Shown here in pieces: positions 42,947 through 52,196 of a DNA stretch of 64,000 nucleotides (its first letter is position 1; each line of letters starts with the position of its first letter). The translations under genes and the position numbers were made by a program. Source of the stretch: RUG14223 sp051881075 (GTDB lineage: Bacteria; Bacillota; Clostridia; Oscillospirales; Acutalibacteraceae); contig JBJEPE010000024.1 of assembly GCA_051881075.1 (NCBI GenBank), positions 1 to 64,000 of the forward strand. Direction: 5' to 3'. The notes beneath the pieces were generated by a model. The model was not told the DNA's origin. It saw only the letters and a list, made by a program, of their open reading frames with translations, and ran no database searches.

Positions 42947-44047
42947 ATGAATGAATTAGAAATTGCACGTAAAAAAATTAACGAGATAGATGCCGAAATG
43001 GCACATCTCTTTGAAGAGCGTATGAAGGCCTGTGAAACTATAGCCGCCTATAAAAAGGAGCATGGGCTGTCTATACGTGACTCAGCCAGAGAAGCGGCTC
43101 TTATAGAGAGTTCACGTAAAAATATACAGGATGCAAATATTGAATCCTACTATGTTCAGTTCTTAAAGGATACTATATCAATCTCCTGTAAATATCAGTC
43201 AAAAATTATCAACGGCATGAGAGTGGCATACAGCGGAGTTGAGGGTGCATTTGCACATATTGCCGCTAAAAAGATGTTTCCTGAGGCGGAGCTTATCCCC
43301 TGCCCCAGCTTTACGGACGCTTATCACGCCGTAGAGAACGGAGAATTTGACTGTGCCGTATTACCTATAGAGAACAGCTATGCCGGAGAGGTTGGCACGG
43401 TTATGGATCTTATCTTCTCAGGCAACCTCTACTTAAACCAAGTAGTAGACCTTTCTATAAGACATAACCTTATAGCTAACAAGGGCGCAACTATGGACAC
43501 TATTAAGACGGTAGTAAGTCATCCCCAAGCTTTACAGCAGTGTGCCGGATTTATTAATAAGCATAATCTTCAAACTAAGAATTATTCAAATACTGCCGCT
43601 GCCGCAAAGTATGTACTGGATAGCGGCGACCTTACAATAGCTGCAATAACATCAGAGGAAACAGCACAGATATTCGACCTTGAAATTTTAGAAAGCGGTA
43701 TAAACGATGTACAGAACAATACCACACGCTTTGCGGCACTATCACGTGTACAGAACAAGCCTAAGTCAACGGGCGTAAGAGAAGACGAAAACTTTATACT
43801 GGTTTTTACCGTTCAGAACAAGGCAGGCGCATTGGCTCAAACCCTTAATATCATAGGTGCACACGGCTTTAACATGAGAAGCCTGCGCAGCCGTCCGATG
43901 AAAGACCTGCAATGGAATTACTTTTTCTATATAGAGGCTGAGGGCAACATAAATAACGAAAACGGTCAGAGTATGCTCAGAGAGCTGTCTGCAATATGTG
44001 CAAGACTTAAGCTTGTAGGTACATTCTGCACCAGTAACAAACAGTGA
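42947..44047 (+). CDS. pheA: Bifunctional chorismate mutase/prephenate dehydratase PheA
   Basis: 366 residues. Residues ~1-88 are an AroQ-type chorismate mutase (starting INEIDAEMAHLFEERM); ~92-275 are prephenate dehydratase, with the NNTTRF catalytic motif; ~285-362 are an ACT domain (GALAQTLNIIGAHGFNMRSL and SRP) for phenylalanine feedback. It makes phenylpyruvate from chorismate. It is the first enzyme gene after the attenuator, with the ATG after AAAGGGG, and lies 9 nt before aroB. Placing it at the head fits the Phe-rich leader. Confidence 0.93.
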   Translation: MNELEIARKKINEIDAEMAHLFEERMKACETIAAYKKEHGLSIRDSAREAALIESSRKNIQDANIESYYVQFLKDTISISCKYQSKIINGMRVAYSGVEGAFAHIAAKKMFPEAELIPCPSFTDAYHAVENGEFDCAVLPIENSYAGEVGTVMDLIFSGNLYLNQVVDLSIRHNLIANKGATMDTIKTVVSHPQALQQCAGFINKHNLQTKNYSNTAAAAKYVLDSGDLTIAAITSEETAQIFDLEILESGINDVQNNTTRFAALSRVQNKPKSTGVREDENFILVFTVQNKAGALAQTLNIIGAHGFNMRSLRSRPMKDLQWNYFFYIEAEGNINNENGQSMLRELSAICARLKLVGTFCTSNKQ

Positions 44048-44056
44048 GGTAATAAT

Positions 44057-45067
44057 ATGGTTACCATTCCTATTCATTCAAATACAAGAGATTATGATAT
44101 AGTGCTTGGCTCCGGCGCACTTGAAAATATCAAAGACTTAATTGACCTTAACAGAAAGGTACTTATAGTTACCGACTCCGGCGTACCTAAAGAATACAGC
44201 GAAAAGGTTGCCACAGGATGTCTTCACCCTGTACCTGTATGTATAAATCAGGGTGAAGCAAGCAAAAACATGGACGAGTTTACACGTTTACTTTCTACTA
44301 TGCTTCATGCCGGATTTACACGTGGTGATTGCGTAGTTGCCGTAGGCGGCGGCGTTGTAGGTGATTTAAGCGGATTTGCCGCATCATGCTATATGCGTGG
44401 AATAGACTTTTACAATATCCCCACAACATTGCTTTCACAGGTAGATTCATCCATCGGCGGAAAAACTGCGGTTGATTTTGACGGTGTTAAAAATGTTTTC
44501 GGTTCATTCTATCAGCCTAAAAGAGTTATTATAGATCCCTCTACCCTGCAAACATTGGACGAGCGTCAGTTACGTGCCGGTTTAGCCGAAGCAATAAAAA
44601 TGGCGGCAACAAACGATGCAGAGCTATTTACTATGCTTGAAAAAGCCGATGACCTGCACTCGAATTTACCCGAAATAATACGCAGGGCTTTGCTTATAAA
44701 AAAGAGCGTTGTTGAAGAGGATCCAACCGAAAAGGGACTTCGCCGTGTGCTTAACTTCGGTCATACTATAGGTCATGCCATAGAGAGTGACAGTGAGGGT
44801 AAATTACTGCACGGTGAAAGTGTTGCGCTTGGTATGCTGCCTATGTGCAGCGCATCCGTCCGCTCACGGCTGATTAATATATTAAAGAAATATCAACTGC
44901 CTACGGAGATTACACAGAGTGCAGAGCAGTTAATGCCTTATATACTGCATGATAAAAAGAAAAAAGATGCCTGTATAACTACTGTCTTTGTAGACGAAAT
45001 AGGTATGTTCAGGTTTCAGAATATGCTCCCTGAAGAAATTTCTAATTGTTTGGAGAATATGCAATGA
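44057..45067 (+). CDS. aroB: 3-dehydroquinate synthase AroB
   Basis: 336 residues. NAD-binding VVAVGGGVVGDLSGFAAS is followed by zinc ligands in LAEAIKMA (Glu), NFGHTIGHA (His) and LLHGESVA (His). It turns DAHP into 3-dehydroquinate, the second step of the shikimate pathway. Slightly shorter than average (about 350-360). Its stop overlaps the aroC start (ATGA). Confidence 0.93.
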   Translation: MVTIPIHSNTRDYDIVLGSGALENIKDLIDLNRKVLIVTDSGVPKEYSEKVATGCLHPVPVCINQGEASKNMDEFTRLLSTMLHAGFTRGDCVVAVGGGVVGDLSGFAASCYMRGIDFYNIPTTLLSQVDSSIGGKTAVDFDGVKNVFGSFYQPKRVIIDPSTLQTLDERQLRAGLAEAIKMAATNDAELFTMLEKADDLHSNLPEIIRRALLIKKSVVEEDPTEKGLRRVLNFGHTIGHAIESDSEGKLLHGESVALGMLPMCSASVRSRLINILKKYQLPTEITQSAEQLMPYILHDKKKKDACITTVFVDEIGMFRFQNMLPEEISNCLENMQ

Positions 45068-46173
45068 AAAACACACTAGGTCAAAGCTTAACCGTTACAT
45101 TATTCGGAGAAAGTCACGGTCCCGCAGTAGGTGCGGTGATTGACGGCATAGCTCCGGGAATTGCCGTTAATAATGAAGAAATAGAGCGTCAGCTTACACG
45201 TCGCAGGCCTGTTTCTTCTATGGATACACCACGTAAAGAAGCAGACCGTTATCAAATTGTCAGCGGCGTATTTAACGGCAAAACAACAGGCACTCCCATA
45301 TGTATAATTATTCCTAACGAAAACACACACAGCTCGGATTATAACTACGGAATAGCACGTCCCTCCCATGCCGATTATACAGCATTCTGCAAGTATCACG
45401 GATACGAGGATTACCGTGGCGGCGGACACTTTTCCGGCAGAATAACTGCGGCACTTACGGCTGTAGGCGGTATTCTTCTTCCGGCGCTTAATAGTCTTGG
45501 AATAACAATAGGTACACATATATTGCAATGCGGAAAGGCTTATGACCGTCAGTTTAATAATATAAAAGAAGATATTGCACAGCTTAATGCCGGCAGCTTT
45601 CCTGTACTTGATGCTGAGAGCGAAAAGCAGATATCACAGGAGATACTTAACGCACGCTCTGCCTGTGACAGCATAGGCGGCGTAACTCAGACAGCAATTA
45701 GCGGAATTATACCGGGCTTGGGTGAGCCGTGGTTTGACAGCGTAGAAAGTATGCTATCACACGCACTGTTCAGCTTAGGCGGTATTAAGGGTGTCGAGTT
45801 CGGCAAGGGCTTCTCCTTTGCAGAGCTTCACGCAAGCGAGTGTAATGACGCATTTAGAATGAACGGCGAAAACGTTATAACCGAAACAAACAATAACGGC
45901 GGTATAAACGGCGGCATAACCAACGGTATGCCTATACTTTTTCAATGCGCCGTTAAGCCAACGCCGTCAATATTACAGCCACAGAAAACCGTTGATTTCA
46001 GAAAAATGGAAAATTCCGATATTACAATACGAGGCAGACATGACCCTGCTATCATTCGCAGGATTTGTCCTGTTATAGACAGTATTACGGCTATTGTAAT
46101 CTGCGACCTTTTAGCACAAAGATTCGGTACTGATTTTCTTAAGAAAGGGGCAGAAATATGCAGTACGGTTTGA
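45064..46173 (+). CDS. aroC: Chorismate synthase AroC
   Basis: 369 residues from the ATG at 45064, overlapping the aroB stop by 4 nt. Signature segments are TLFGESHGPAVGAVIDG, YRGGGHFSGRITA and RHDPAIIRR. The enzyme uses reduced FMN to form chorismate from EPSP, the last shikimate step. It overlaps the aroEK gene by 16 nt at the 3' end. Confidence 0.93.
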   Translation: MKNTLGQSLTVTLFGESHGPAVGAVIDGIAPGIAVNNEEIERQLTRRRPVSSMDTPRKEADRYQIVSGVFNGKTTGTPICIIIPNENTHSSDYNYGIARPSHADYTAFCKYHGYEDYRGGGHFSGRITAALTAVGGILLPALNSLGITIGTHILQCGKAYDRQFNNIKEDIAQLNAGSFPVLDAESEKQISQEILNARSACDSIGGVTQTAISGIIPGLGEPWFDSVESMLSHALFSLGGIKGVEFGKGFSFAELHASECNDAFRMNGENVITETNNNGGINGGITNGMPILFQCAVKPTPSILQPQKTVDFRKMENSDITIRGRHDPAIIRRICPVIDSITAIVICDLLAQRFGTDFLKKGAEICSTV

Positions 46174-47393
46174 TAGGCGAGCATCTCGGTCACAGTTATT
46201 CACGTGAGATACATGAGAAAATCGCAGATTATAAATATGAATTACTGGAATTAAAGCCTGATGAGCTTGGCGACTTTTTAACAAAAAAAGAGTTTTGCGG
46301 CATAAATGTTACTATTCCGTATAAGCAGGCGGTTATACCGTATCTTGACGAAGTATCTGAAATGGCTGAAAGTATAGGAGCCGTAAACACTATTGTAAAC
46401 AAAAACGGTAGGCTTTACGGATATAACACGGATTTTGCCGGTATGCGTGAGCTTATCAGATACGCAAACATAGATATAAAAGATAAAAAGATTATGATAT
46501 TGGGTACAGGCGGTACGTCAAAAACCGCTCATGCAGTTGTGCAAAGCTTAGGCGCAAAAGATATAATACACGTATCACGCAGAATCGGTGAAAATGCCGT
46601 AACCTATGACGATGCAATAAAACTGCATACCGACATACAGGTAATAGTGAACACAACTCCTGTAGGTATGTATCCAAACGAAAATAACAAACCTATAGAC
46701 ATAGAACACTTTAAACAGCTTGAGGGCATTGTAGACGCCGTTTACAATCCGTTGCAGACAAATTTAGTTCTGGACGGTAAAGCCAGAAATATATCTGCCT
46801 GCGGCGGATTATATATGCTTGCGGCACAGGCCGTGTGGGCTTCTGCCCTATTTCTAGATAAGGACATTGAGCAAAGTCTTATTGATAAAGCATTTAATTT
46901 GGTTATGGAACAGAAAGAAAATATAGTTCTTATCGGTATGCCAACATCGGGTAAAACTACTGTCGGTAAACTGCTTGCCGAGATATCACAAAAGAAATTT
47001 TATGATACCGACAGGGTAATAACCAAAAAGATAGGCACTATATCCGACTATATAACACAGAACGGTGAACCTGCATTCCGTGCGGTTGAACGAGAGGTAA
47101 TAACAGAGGCGGCAAGACTTAGCGGACGTATAATCGCAACAGGCGGCGGTGCCGTACTTGACCCTGAAAATGTTCTGGCATTAAAAAGAAACGGCATTCT
47201 TGTATTTTTAGACAGGTCGTTAAACAATCTGAAGGCCGCACCGGATCGTCCGCTTTCATCTGATATTAACAGGCTTGCAAAGCTTTATGAGGTACGTTAT
47301 CCTATTTATAAGAATGCCGCAGATATTTGCGTGGATGGAGATATGCAACCTTTGGATGTTGCTAAAGCGGTATTAAAGGAGCTTAAAAGATGA
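46158..47393 (+). CDS. Fused shikimate dehydrogenase-shikimate kinase (AroE-AroK)
   Basis: 411 residues. Residues 1-~250 are AroE: NVTIPYK with catalytic Lys, NTDFAG with catalytic Asp, and the GTGGTSK NADP loop. Residues ~255-411 are AroK: P-loop GMPTSGKTT, FYDTDRVI, the GGGAV motif and the lid DRPL. One chain thus carries out two consecutive-but-for-no-gap steps (dehydroshikimate to shikimate to shikimate 3-phosphate). Fusions of these are known but not common; in most bacteria the genes are separate. Overlaps aroC upstream and aroQ downstream (4 nt). Confidence 0.92.
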   Translation: MQYGLIGEHLGHSYSREIHEKIADYKYELLELKPDELGDFLTKKEFCGINVTIPYKQAVIPYLDEVSEMAESIGAVNTIVNKNGRLYGYNTDFAGMRELIRYANIDIKDKKIMILGTGGTSKTAHAVVQSLGAKDIIHVSRRIGENAVTYDDAIKLHTDIQVIVNTTPVGMYPNENNKPIDIEHFKQLEGIVDAVYNPLQTNLVLDGKARNISACGGLYMLAAQAVWASALFLDKDIEQSLIDKAFNLVMEQKENIVLIGMPTSGKTTVGKLLAEISQKKFYDTDRVITKKIGTISDYITQNGEPAFRAVEREVITEAARLSGRIIATGGGAVLDPENVLALKRNGILVFLDRSLNNLKAAPDRPLSSDINRLAKLYEVRYPIYKNAADICVDGDMQPLDVAKAVLKELKR

Positions 47394-47824
47394 AATTTTT
47401 AGTTTTAAACGGCCCGAATATTAATTTTCTGGGTATTCGTGAGCCTGACATATACGGCAGACAAACATATGATGATTTAGTTACGCTTGTGCGTGAACAC
47501 GCCGAAAAGTGCGGAGTTGAGGTTGAATTTTATCAGTCAAATCATGAGGGTGACTTGGTAGATGCCATACAAAAAGCATACTTTGATAAAATTGACGGTA
47601 TTGTATTTAATCCTGCCGCTTATACTCATACAAGCGTAGCTATCGCAGACGCAGTAAAAGGCACAGGCATACCTACCGTAGAGGTACATATAAGCGACGT
47701 GAGCAAGCGTGAGGCATTCCGTCAGGTAAGCTACATAAGAGATGTTGCCGTTAATACCATTACAGGACAGGGATTGGCAGGATATAACCTTGCTATTGAT
47801 TTTTTAATAAACAGGGTGAAATAA
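47390..47824 (+). CDS. aroQ: 3-dehydroquinate dehydratase, type II (AroQ)
   Basis: 144 residues, exact type II length. GPNINFLGIREPDIYG with catalytic Tyr, FYQSNHEGDLVD, NPAAYTHTSVAI and VEVHISDVSKREAFR are the family motifs. It makes 3-dehydroshikimate. It overlaps aroEK by 4 nt and lies 1 nt before aroA. Confidence 0.94.
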   Translation: MKFLVLNGPNINFLGIREPDIYGRQTYDDLVTLVREHAEKCGVEVEFYQSNHEGDLVDAIQKAYFDKIDGIVFNPAAYTHTSVAIADAVKGTGIPTVEVHISDVSKREAFRQVSYIRDVAVNTITGQGLAGYNLAIDFLINRVK

Positions 47825-47825
47825 G

Positions 47826-49034
47826 ATGAATGTTAGCATAAAACCCGGCCGTGCAAAGGGTACTATAACTGCACCGCCGTCAAAAAGCTTTGCACATCGT
47901 CTGATGATATGTGCGGCTTTGGCTCATGGCAGAAGTACCGTTCACGGTATATCACAAAGTCAGGATATGCTGGCGACTATGGATTGCATATCCGCTTTAG
48001 GTGTAAAACATACTTTAAGCAATGACACCCTGACTATTGACGGGGGGCTGTGCGGTTATGCCGACGGTACGGTTTTTCATTGCCGAGAAAGCGGAAGTAC
48101 ACTACGCTTTTTCTTGCCAATAGCTTTGGTTAAACCAAGCGTTGCTGTATTTACAGGCACCGAAAGGCTTATTGAGCGTGGCGTAAGCATATATGAAAAG
48201 CTCTTTGAAGAAAAGGGAATTAAATTAAATAAAGACAAAAATAAAATCACAATAAGCGGTGCGCTTACAGCGGGGGATTACACACTGCAGGGCAATATAA
48301 GCAGTCAATTTGTCAGCGGTCTTATGTTTGCGTTGCCCCTATTAAGCGGTGACAGCACACTGAAAATCGTACCGCCCGTTGAAAGCCGACCTTACATTGA
48401 TATAACGATAGATACAATAAAAAGCTTCGGTATAAACATCATAGAAAAAGAGCCGAATTGCTTTTATATCGCAGGTAATCAAAGCTATAAATGCCGTGAT
48501 GTGAATGTCGAGGGTGACTGGTCAAATGCCTCCGCACTTTATGCGCTTAATTCTATCGGCGGAGATGTGACTGTAACCGGACTTAACAAAGACAGCATAC
48601 AGGGCGACAAATTTTGTGTTGCCGCACTTAATATGTTAAGAGAACCTAACGCTACTATAGATATATCTGATTGCCCGGACTTAGGGCCTGTGCTGTTTGC
48701 TACAGCCGCCGCCTGTCACGGTGCATTATTCACAGGGACAAAGCGACTGAGAATAAAAGAGAGCGACCGAGCCACCGTAATGGCACAGGAGCTTGCAAAA
48801 TTCGGAATTAAATGTGAGGTTGACGAGAACACAGTTACCGTTCTTCCCGGAGAACTCCGAAAACCCACCGAAATACTGCAGAGTCACAACGACCACCGCA
48901 TTGTTATGGCACTTTCTCTACTGTGCAGTATAACAGGCGGAGATATAAGCGGCGCAGAAGCAATAAACAAGAGTTATCCAAGCTTTTTTGAGGCACTCTC
49001 TGAGGTTGGATTGGAGGTAAGCTATGACACTTGA
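47826..49034 (+). CDS. aroA: EPSP synthase AroA
   Basis: 402 residues. KSFAHRLMICAALA, ESGSTLRFFLPIA, ISSQFVSGLMFALPLL and RIKESDRATVMAQEL with a C-terminal NDHRIVMAL are the expected substrate-binding motifs. It joins shikimate 3-phosphate and PEP. The residues around the glyphosate-sensitive site (ES-G-STLRF) look like class I/II hybrids seen in Clostridia; sensitivity cannot be called. Overlaps tyrA by 11 nt. Confidence 0.93.
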   Translation: MNVSIKPGRAKGTITAPPSKSFAHRLMICAALAHGRSTVHGISQSQDMLATMDCISALGVKHTLSNDTLTIDGGLCGYADGTVFHCRESGSTLRFFLPIALVKPSVAVFTGTERLIERGVSIYEKLFEEKGIKLNKDKNKITISGALTAGDYTLQGNISSQFVSGLMFALPLLSGDSTLKIVPPVESRPYIDITIDTIKSFGINIIEKEPNCFYIAGNQSYKCRDVNVEGDWSNASALYALNSIGGDVTVTGLNKDSIQGDKFCVAALNMLREPNATIDISDCPDLGPVLFATAAACHGALFTGTKRLRIKESDRATVMAQELAKFGIKCEVDENTVTVLPGELRKPTEILQSHNDHRIVMALSLLCSITGGDISGAEAINKSYPSFFEALSEVGLEVSYDT

Positions 49035-49884
49035 TAAAAAAACAAAAATAGGAATTATCGGTTTAGGACTTATCGGCGGCAGTTATGCACAGGCGTTCTC
49101 ATCTCAGGGCTTCGAGGTAGGCGCAATAGATTCACGTGAAGAATCCATTGATTACGCCATTGAGCGTGGCTGGATAGCACACGGCAAAAGCAATGTTGAC
49201 GCCGACTATATAAAGCAGTTTAACATAGTTATCTTTGCTCTCTATCCTCTTACATTTTTAGATTGGCTAAAGCAGTATCAGTATTGTTTAGGTGAAAACA
49301 CCCTTATAACGGATGTTACAGGTGTTAAGGGATGTATAGTATATAAGATACAGGAGATGCTTCGCAGTGACCTTGAATACATAGGCGCACACCCTATGGC
49401 AGGCAGAGAGGTAAGCGGCGTAGAAAACTCTAAGAAAGAGATTTTTAAGGACGCAAACTATATAGTTACTCCTACAGCAAAAAATACAGACTATGCAATC
49501 TGTGTGTGCAAAGAGATAGGAACGATACTCGGATTTAAAAATATAACTACGCTTTCACCTGAAAAGCACGATGAAATGATTGCGTTTTTATCACAATTAA
49601 CGCACTGCATAGCAATATCCCTGATGACCTGCCGTAATACTGCAAGCTTAGCGGAATACAGCGGCGATTCATTCAGAGATCTCACCAGAATTGCAAAGAT
49701 AAACGATAATATGTGGAGCGAGCTATTCTTACTTAACAAAGAAGAATTACTTAAGCAAATGGAATTATTTGAAGATGCGTTCAAAAAGTTGAAGCAATGT
49801 ATTGAAGAAGAAAAAAAGGACGAGATTCGTGAAATCATGCGTCTTTCAACATACCAAAGAAAATTATTTGATAAAGGAGAATAA
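49024..49884 (+). CDS. tyrA: Prephenate dehydrogenase TyrA
   Basis: 286 residues. The Rossmann start GIIGLGLIGGSYAQAF, the GAHPMAGREVSG active-site segment and a helical C-terminal dimer domain are as in monofunctional TyrA. No ACT domain follows, so it is probably not feedback-regulated through one. It oxidises prephenate towards tyrosine. Followed after 6 nt by the DAHP synthase gene. Confidence 0.92.
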   Translation: MTLDKKTKIGIIGLGLIGGSYAQAFSSQGFEVGAIDSREESIDYAIERGWIAHGKSNVDADYIKQFNIVIFALYPLTFLDWLKQYQYCLGENTLITDVTGVKGCIVYKIQEMLRSDLEYIGAHPMAGREVSGVENSKKEIFKDANYIVTPTAKNTDYAICVCKEIGTILGFKNITTLSPEKHDEMIAFLSQLTHCIAISLMTCRNTASLAEYSGDSFRDLTRIAKINDNMWSELFLLNKEELLKQMELFEDAFKKLKQCIEEEKKDEIREIMRLSTYQRKLFDKGE

Positions 49885-49890
49885 ATCCCT

Positions 49891-50919
49891 ATGAATATGG
49901 AATTTAAACGTGAAATGCCCACAGCAAGAGTGGTTAAGGAAATGTATCCGCTCTCTGAGGAAATGATCGAAAAAAAACGTGAAAATGATGAAGAAGTCAG
50001 AAAGATATTTCAAGGTGAATCCAATAAGTTTTTGCTTGTAATAGGTCCATGCTCTGCTGACAGAGAGGACTCAGTACTTGACTATATCGCACATCTTCGC
50101 AAAGTACAGGAAGAGGTTAAGGATAAGATAATAATCGTGCCACGTATCTACACCAATAAGCCACGTACTACAGGTGACGGATATAAGGGTATGCTGCATC
50201 AGCCTAATCCAAACAGCTCTCCTGACCTTTTAAAGGGCATTATATCTATCAGAAAGCTTCATATTGAGGCTCTAAGTCAGTTAGGCTTTTCATGTGCAGA
50301 TGAAATGTTATATCCTGAAAATCATCAGTACCTTTCAGACTGTCTGTCATATGTTGCAGTAGGTGCAAGATCGGTAGAAAATCAGTTGCACAGATTAACA
50401 GCCAGCGGCCTAGACATACCTGTAGGTATGAAGAACCCGACAGGCGGCGATCTGTCTGTTATGATGAACTCTATAACAGCCGCACAGCATCAGCACACAT
50501 TTGTTTATTCGGGCTGGGAGGTTCACAGCAAGGGTAACGCTCTTACGCACGTAATCTTAAGAGGTTATGCAAATAAGCACGGACATCCCGTACCTAACTA
50601 TCACTATGAGGATCTGCAATTCGTAAATGAATTGTACAATAAGAGCGGACTTGAAAATCCGTCTGTTATAGTAGATACCAACCACTCCAACTCCGGCAAA
50701 CGTTGGGACGAGCAACCACGTATAGCAAAAGAAATAGTACACAGTATGCACCACAGTGAGGATATACGCAGACTTGTTAAAGGCCTTATGATAGAATCAT
50801 ACCTTGTAGACGGCTGTCAAAAACCCGGCGGTGATGTTTACGGCCAATCAATCACAGACCCATGCCTTGGCTGGGAGAAAACGGAGAAGATAATTTATGA
50901 GCTTGCAGACTTACTCTAA
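49891..50919 (+). CDS. 3-deoxy-7-phosphoheptulonate synthase, class I (AroG/F/H type)
   Basis: 342 residues, standard for AroG-type enzymes. LLVIGPCSADREDS, KPRTTGDGYKGML, ARSVENQLHR and KNPTGGDLSVMMNSI are the metal- and PEP-binding segments. It begins the pathway, from PEP and erythrose 4-phosphate. It is the last aro gene of the cluster, although it acts first. Overlaps bioY by 23 nt. Confidence 0.93.
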   Translation: MNMEFKREMPTARVVKEMYPLSEEMIEKKRENDEEVRKIFQGESNKFLLVIGPCSADREDSVLDYIAHLRKVQEEVKDKIIIVPRIYTNKPRTTGDGYKGMLHQPNPNSSPDLLKGIISIRKLHIEALSQLGFSCADEMLYPENHQYLSDCLSYVAVGARSVENQLHRLTASGLDIPVGMKNPTGGDLSVMMNSITAAQHQHTFVYSGWEVHSKGNALTHVILRGYANKHGHPVPNYHYEDLQFVNELYNKSGLENPSVIVDTNHSNSGKRWDEQPRIAKEIVHSMHHSEDIRRLVKGLMIESYLVDGCQKPGGDVYGQSITDPCLGWEKTEKIIYELADLL

Positions 50920-51463
50920 TAAATCAAAAATCAAATCAAAAAACAGCCTTAGAATTGTAGACATTACATGTATAGCAGTTACAGCGGCCTGTATAGTATT
51001 ATGCTCTTGGCTTACTATCCCCTATACCGTACCGTTTACAATGCAGACATTCGCCGTATTTTTTGCGTTAGAATTTTTAGGCGGCAGAAACGGCTTTATT
51101 TCAATACTTATTTATATCATGCTTGGTGCAGTCGGATTGCCTGTTTTCTCAGGATTTAAGGGCGGAATAGGACATTTGCTAGGACCTACAGGCGGATATA
51201 TCATCGGCTTTTTGGCTTCTGCGGCATTGTATAAGCTGGTAGAAAAATTACTCAAAAAGCACTTTGCTATACGTATGACAATGCTTATACTGTGCCTGTT
51301 TGTATGTTACGCATTCGGTACGGTTTGGTTTATGTACGTTAGCAATGTAACCCTTTGGTCAGGATTATGCTTATGTGTATTTCCATATATCGTACCTGAT
51401 GTACTTAAAATACTGCTTGCAATGTTTGTTGCTAAAGAGGTAAGAAAGGCTGTTTACAGATAA
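50897..51463 (+). CDS. bioY: BioY family biotin ECF transporter substrate-binding membrane protein
   Basis: 188 residues, six membrane segments in look. AACIVLCSWLTIPYTVPFTM, GGRNGFISILIY, LGAVGLPVFSGFKGG and LLGPTGGYIIGFLA are the BioY motifs. It captures biotin for an ECF transporter. The start lies within the end of the DAHP synthase gene, preceded by GGAG. No energising ATPase gene is near. Its place in an aromatic operon has no obvious metabolic reason. Confidence 0.85.
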   Translation: MSLQTYSNKSKIKSKNSLRIVDITCIAVTAACIVLCSWLTIPYTVPFTMQTFAVFFALEFLGGRNGFISILIYIMLGAVGLPVFSGFKGGIGHLLGPTGGYIIGFLASAALYKLVEKLLKKHFAIRMTMLILCLFVCYAFGTVWFMYVSNVTLWSGLCLCVFPYIVPDVLKILLAMFVAKEVRKAVYR

Positions 51464-51488
51464 TATTTACTATAATATAGGCTATATA

Positions 51489-51526
51489 ATAGAGGGGTTG
51501 TGTTTATGATACAGCCCCTCTTTTAA
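51489..51526 (+). terminator. Terminator of the aromatic operon
   Basis: Stem AGAGGGGTTGTG...(A)CAGCCCCTCT followed by TTTTAA, about 25 bp after the bioY stop. Confidence 0.85.
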
Positions 51527-51599
51527 TATTAATCTGATATTTTTTATAAAAACTCTGATTTAAGCGGCAGATTTTTTATTCCAATAACGTCTAAAGAAT

Positions 51600-51628
51600 G
51601 AAAGGCCATGATAAAGACAAAGCCTTTC
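51600..51628 (+). promoter_or_regulatory. Hairpin next to the ribosome-binding site of the ECF sigma gene
   Basis: GAAAGGC and GCCTTTC pair perfectly around a 15-nt loop and end two bases before the AAAGGAG site. It may modulate translation of the sigma factor. Confidence 0.4.
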
Positions 51629-51644
51629 AGAAAGGAGCTAAAAA

Positions 51645-52196
51645 ATGGATAACGGTGCAAGTAGCTACCGCCGTTTCATTCATGGTGATGATGCCGGTCT
51701 TGCAGATATCATAGATGAGTACTATGACGGACTGACTTTTTATCTGAATACCTATGTGAGAAATCTTAATACTGCCGAAGAATTAGCCGAAGATACCTTT
51801 GTTAAATTAGCAACAAAAAAGCCCCGATTCAACGGTAAATCTTCCTTTAAGACTTGGCTGTATTCCATCGGCAGAAATATTGCCGCTGATAGCCTGCGGC
51901 ATAACTCAAAGCGTGACATAGTTCCGATTGACGAGTTTTCCGATATGATTGCAAACGGTGATGATGAGATAGAGCAAAGCTATCTCTTAGAAGAACGCAA
52001 GATAATAATTCATCGTGCAATGCAAAGGCTTAAGCTTGAATACAGGCAAGTTCTTTGGCTTACATATTTTGAGGAATTGAGCAATAAAGAGGTAGCTCAG
52101 ATAATGAAAAAATCTCTTAATAGTATAGAACATCTTGTCAGCAGGGCAAGGCAATCACTTAAGGCCGAGCTTGAAAAGGAGGATTTTATTTTATGA
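51645..52196 (+). CDS. ECF-type RNA polymerase sigma factor
   Basis: 183 residues. Region 2 (ELAEDTFVKLATKKPRFNGKSSFKTWLYSIGRN) and region 4 (YRQVLWLTYFEELSNKEVAQIM) are present, with no region 1 or 3. It overlaps by 4 nt a gene for a single-pass membrane protein likely to be its anti-sigma factor. Signals and targets unknown. Confidence 0.9.
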   Translation: MDNGASSYRRFIHGDDAGLADIIDEYYDGLTFYLNTYVRNLNTAEELAEDTFVKLATKKPRFNGKSSFKTWLYSIGRNIAADSLRHNSKRDIVPIDEFSDMIANGDDEIEQSYLLEERKIIIHRAMQRLKLEYRQVLWLTYFEELSNKEVAQIMKKSLNSIEHLVSRARQSLKAELEKEDFIL

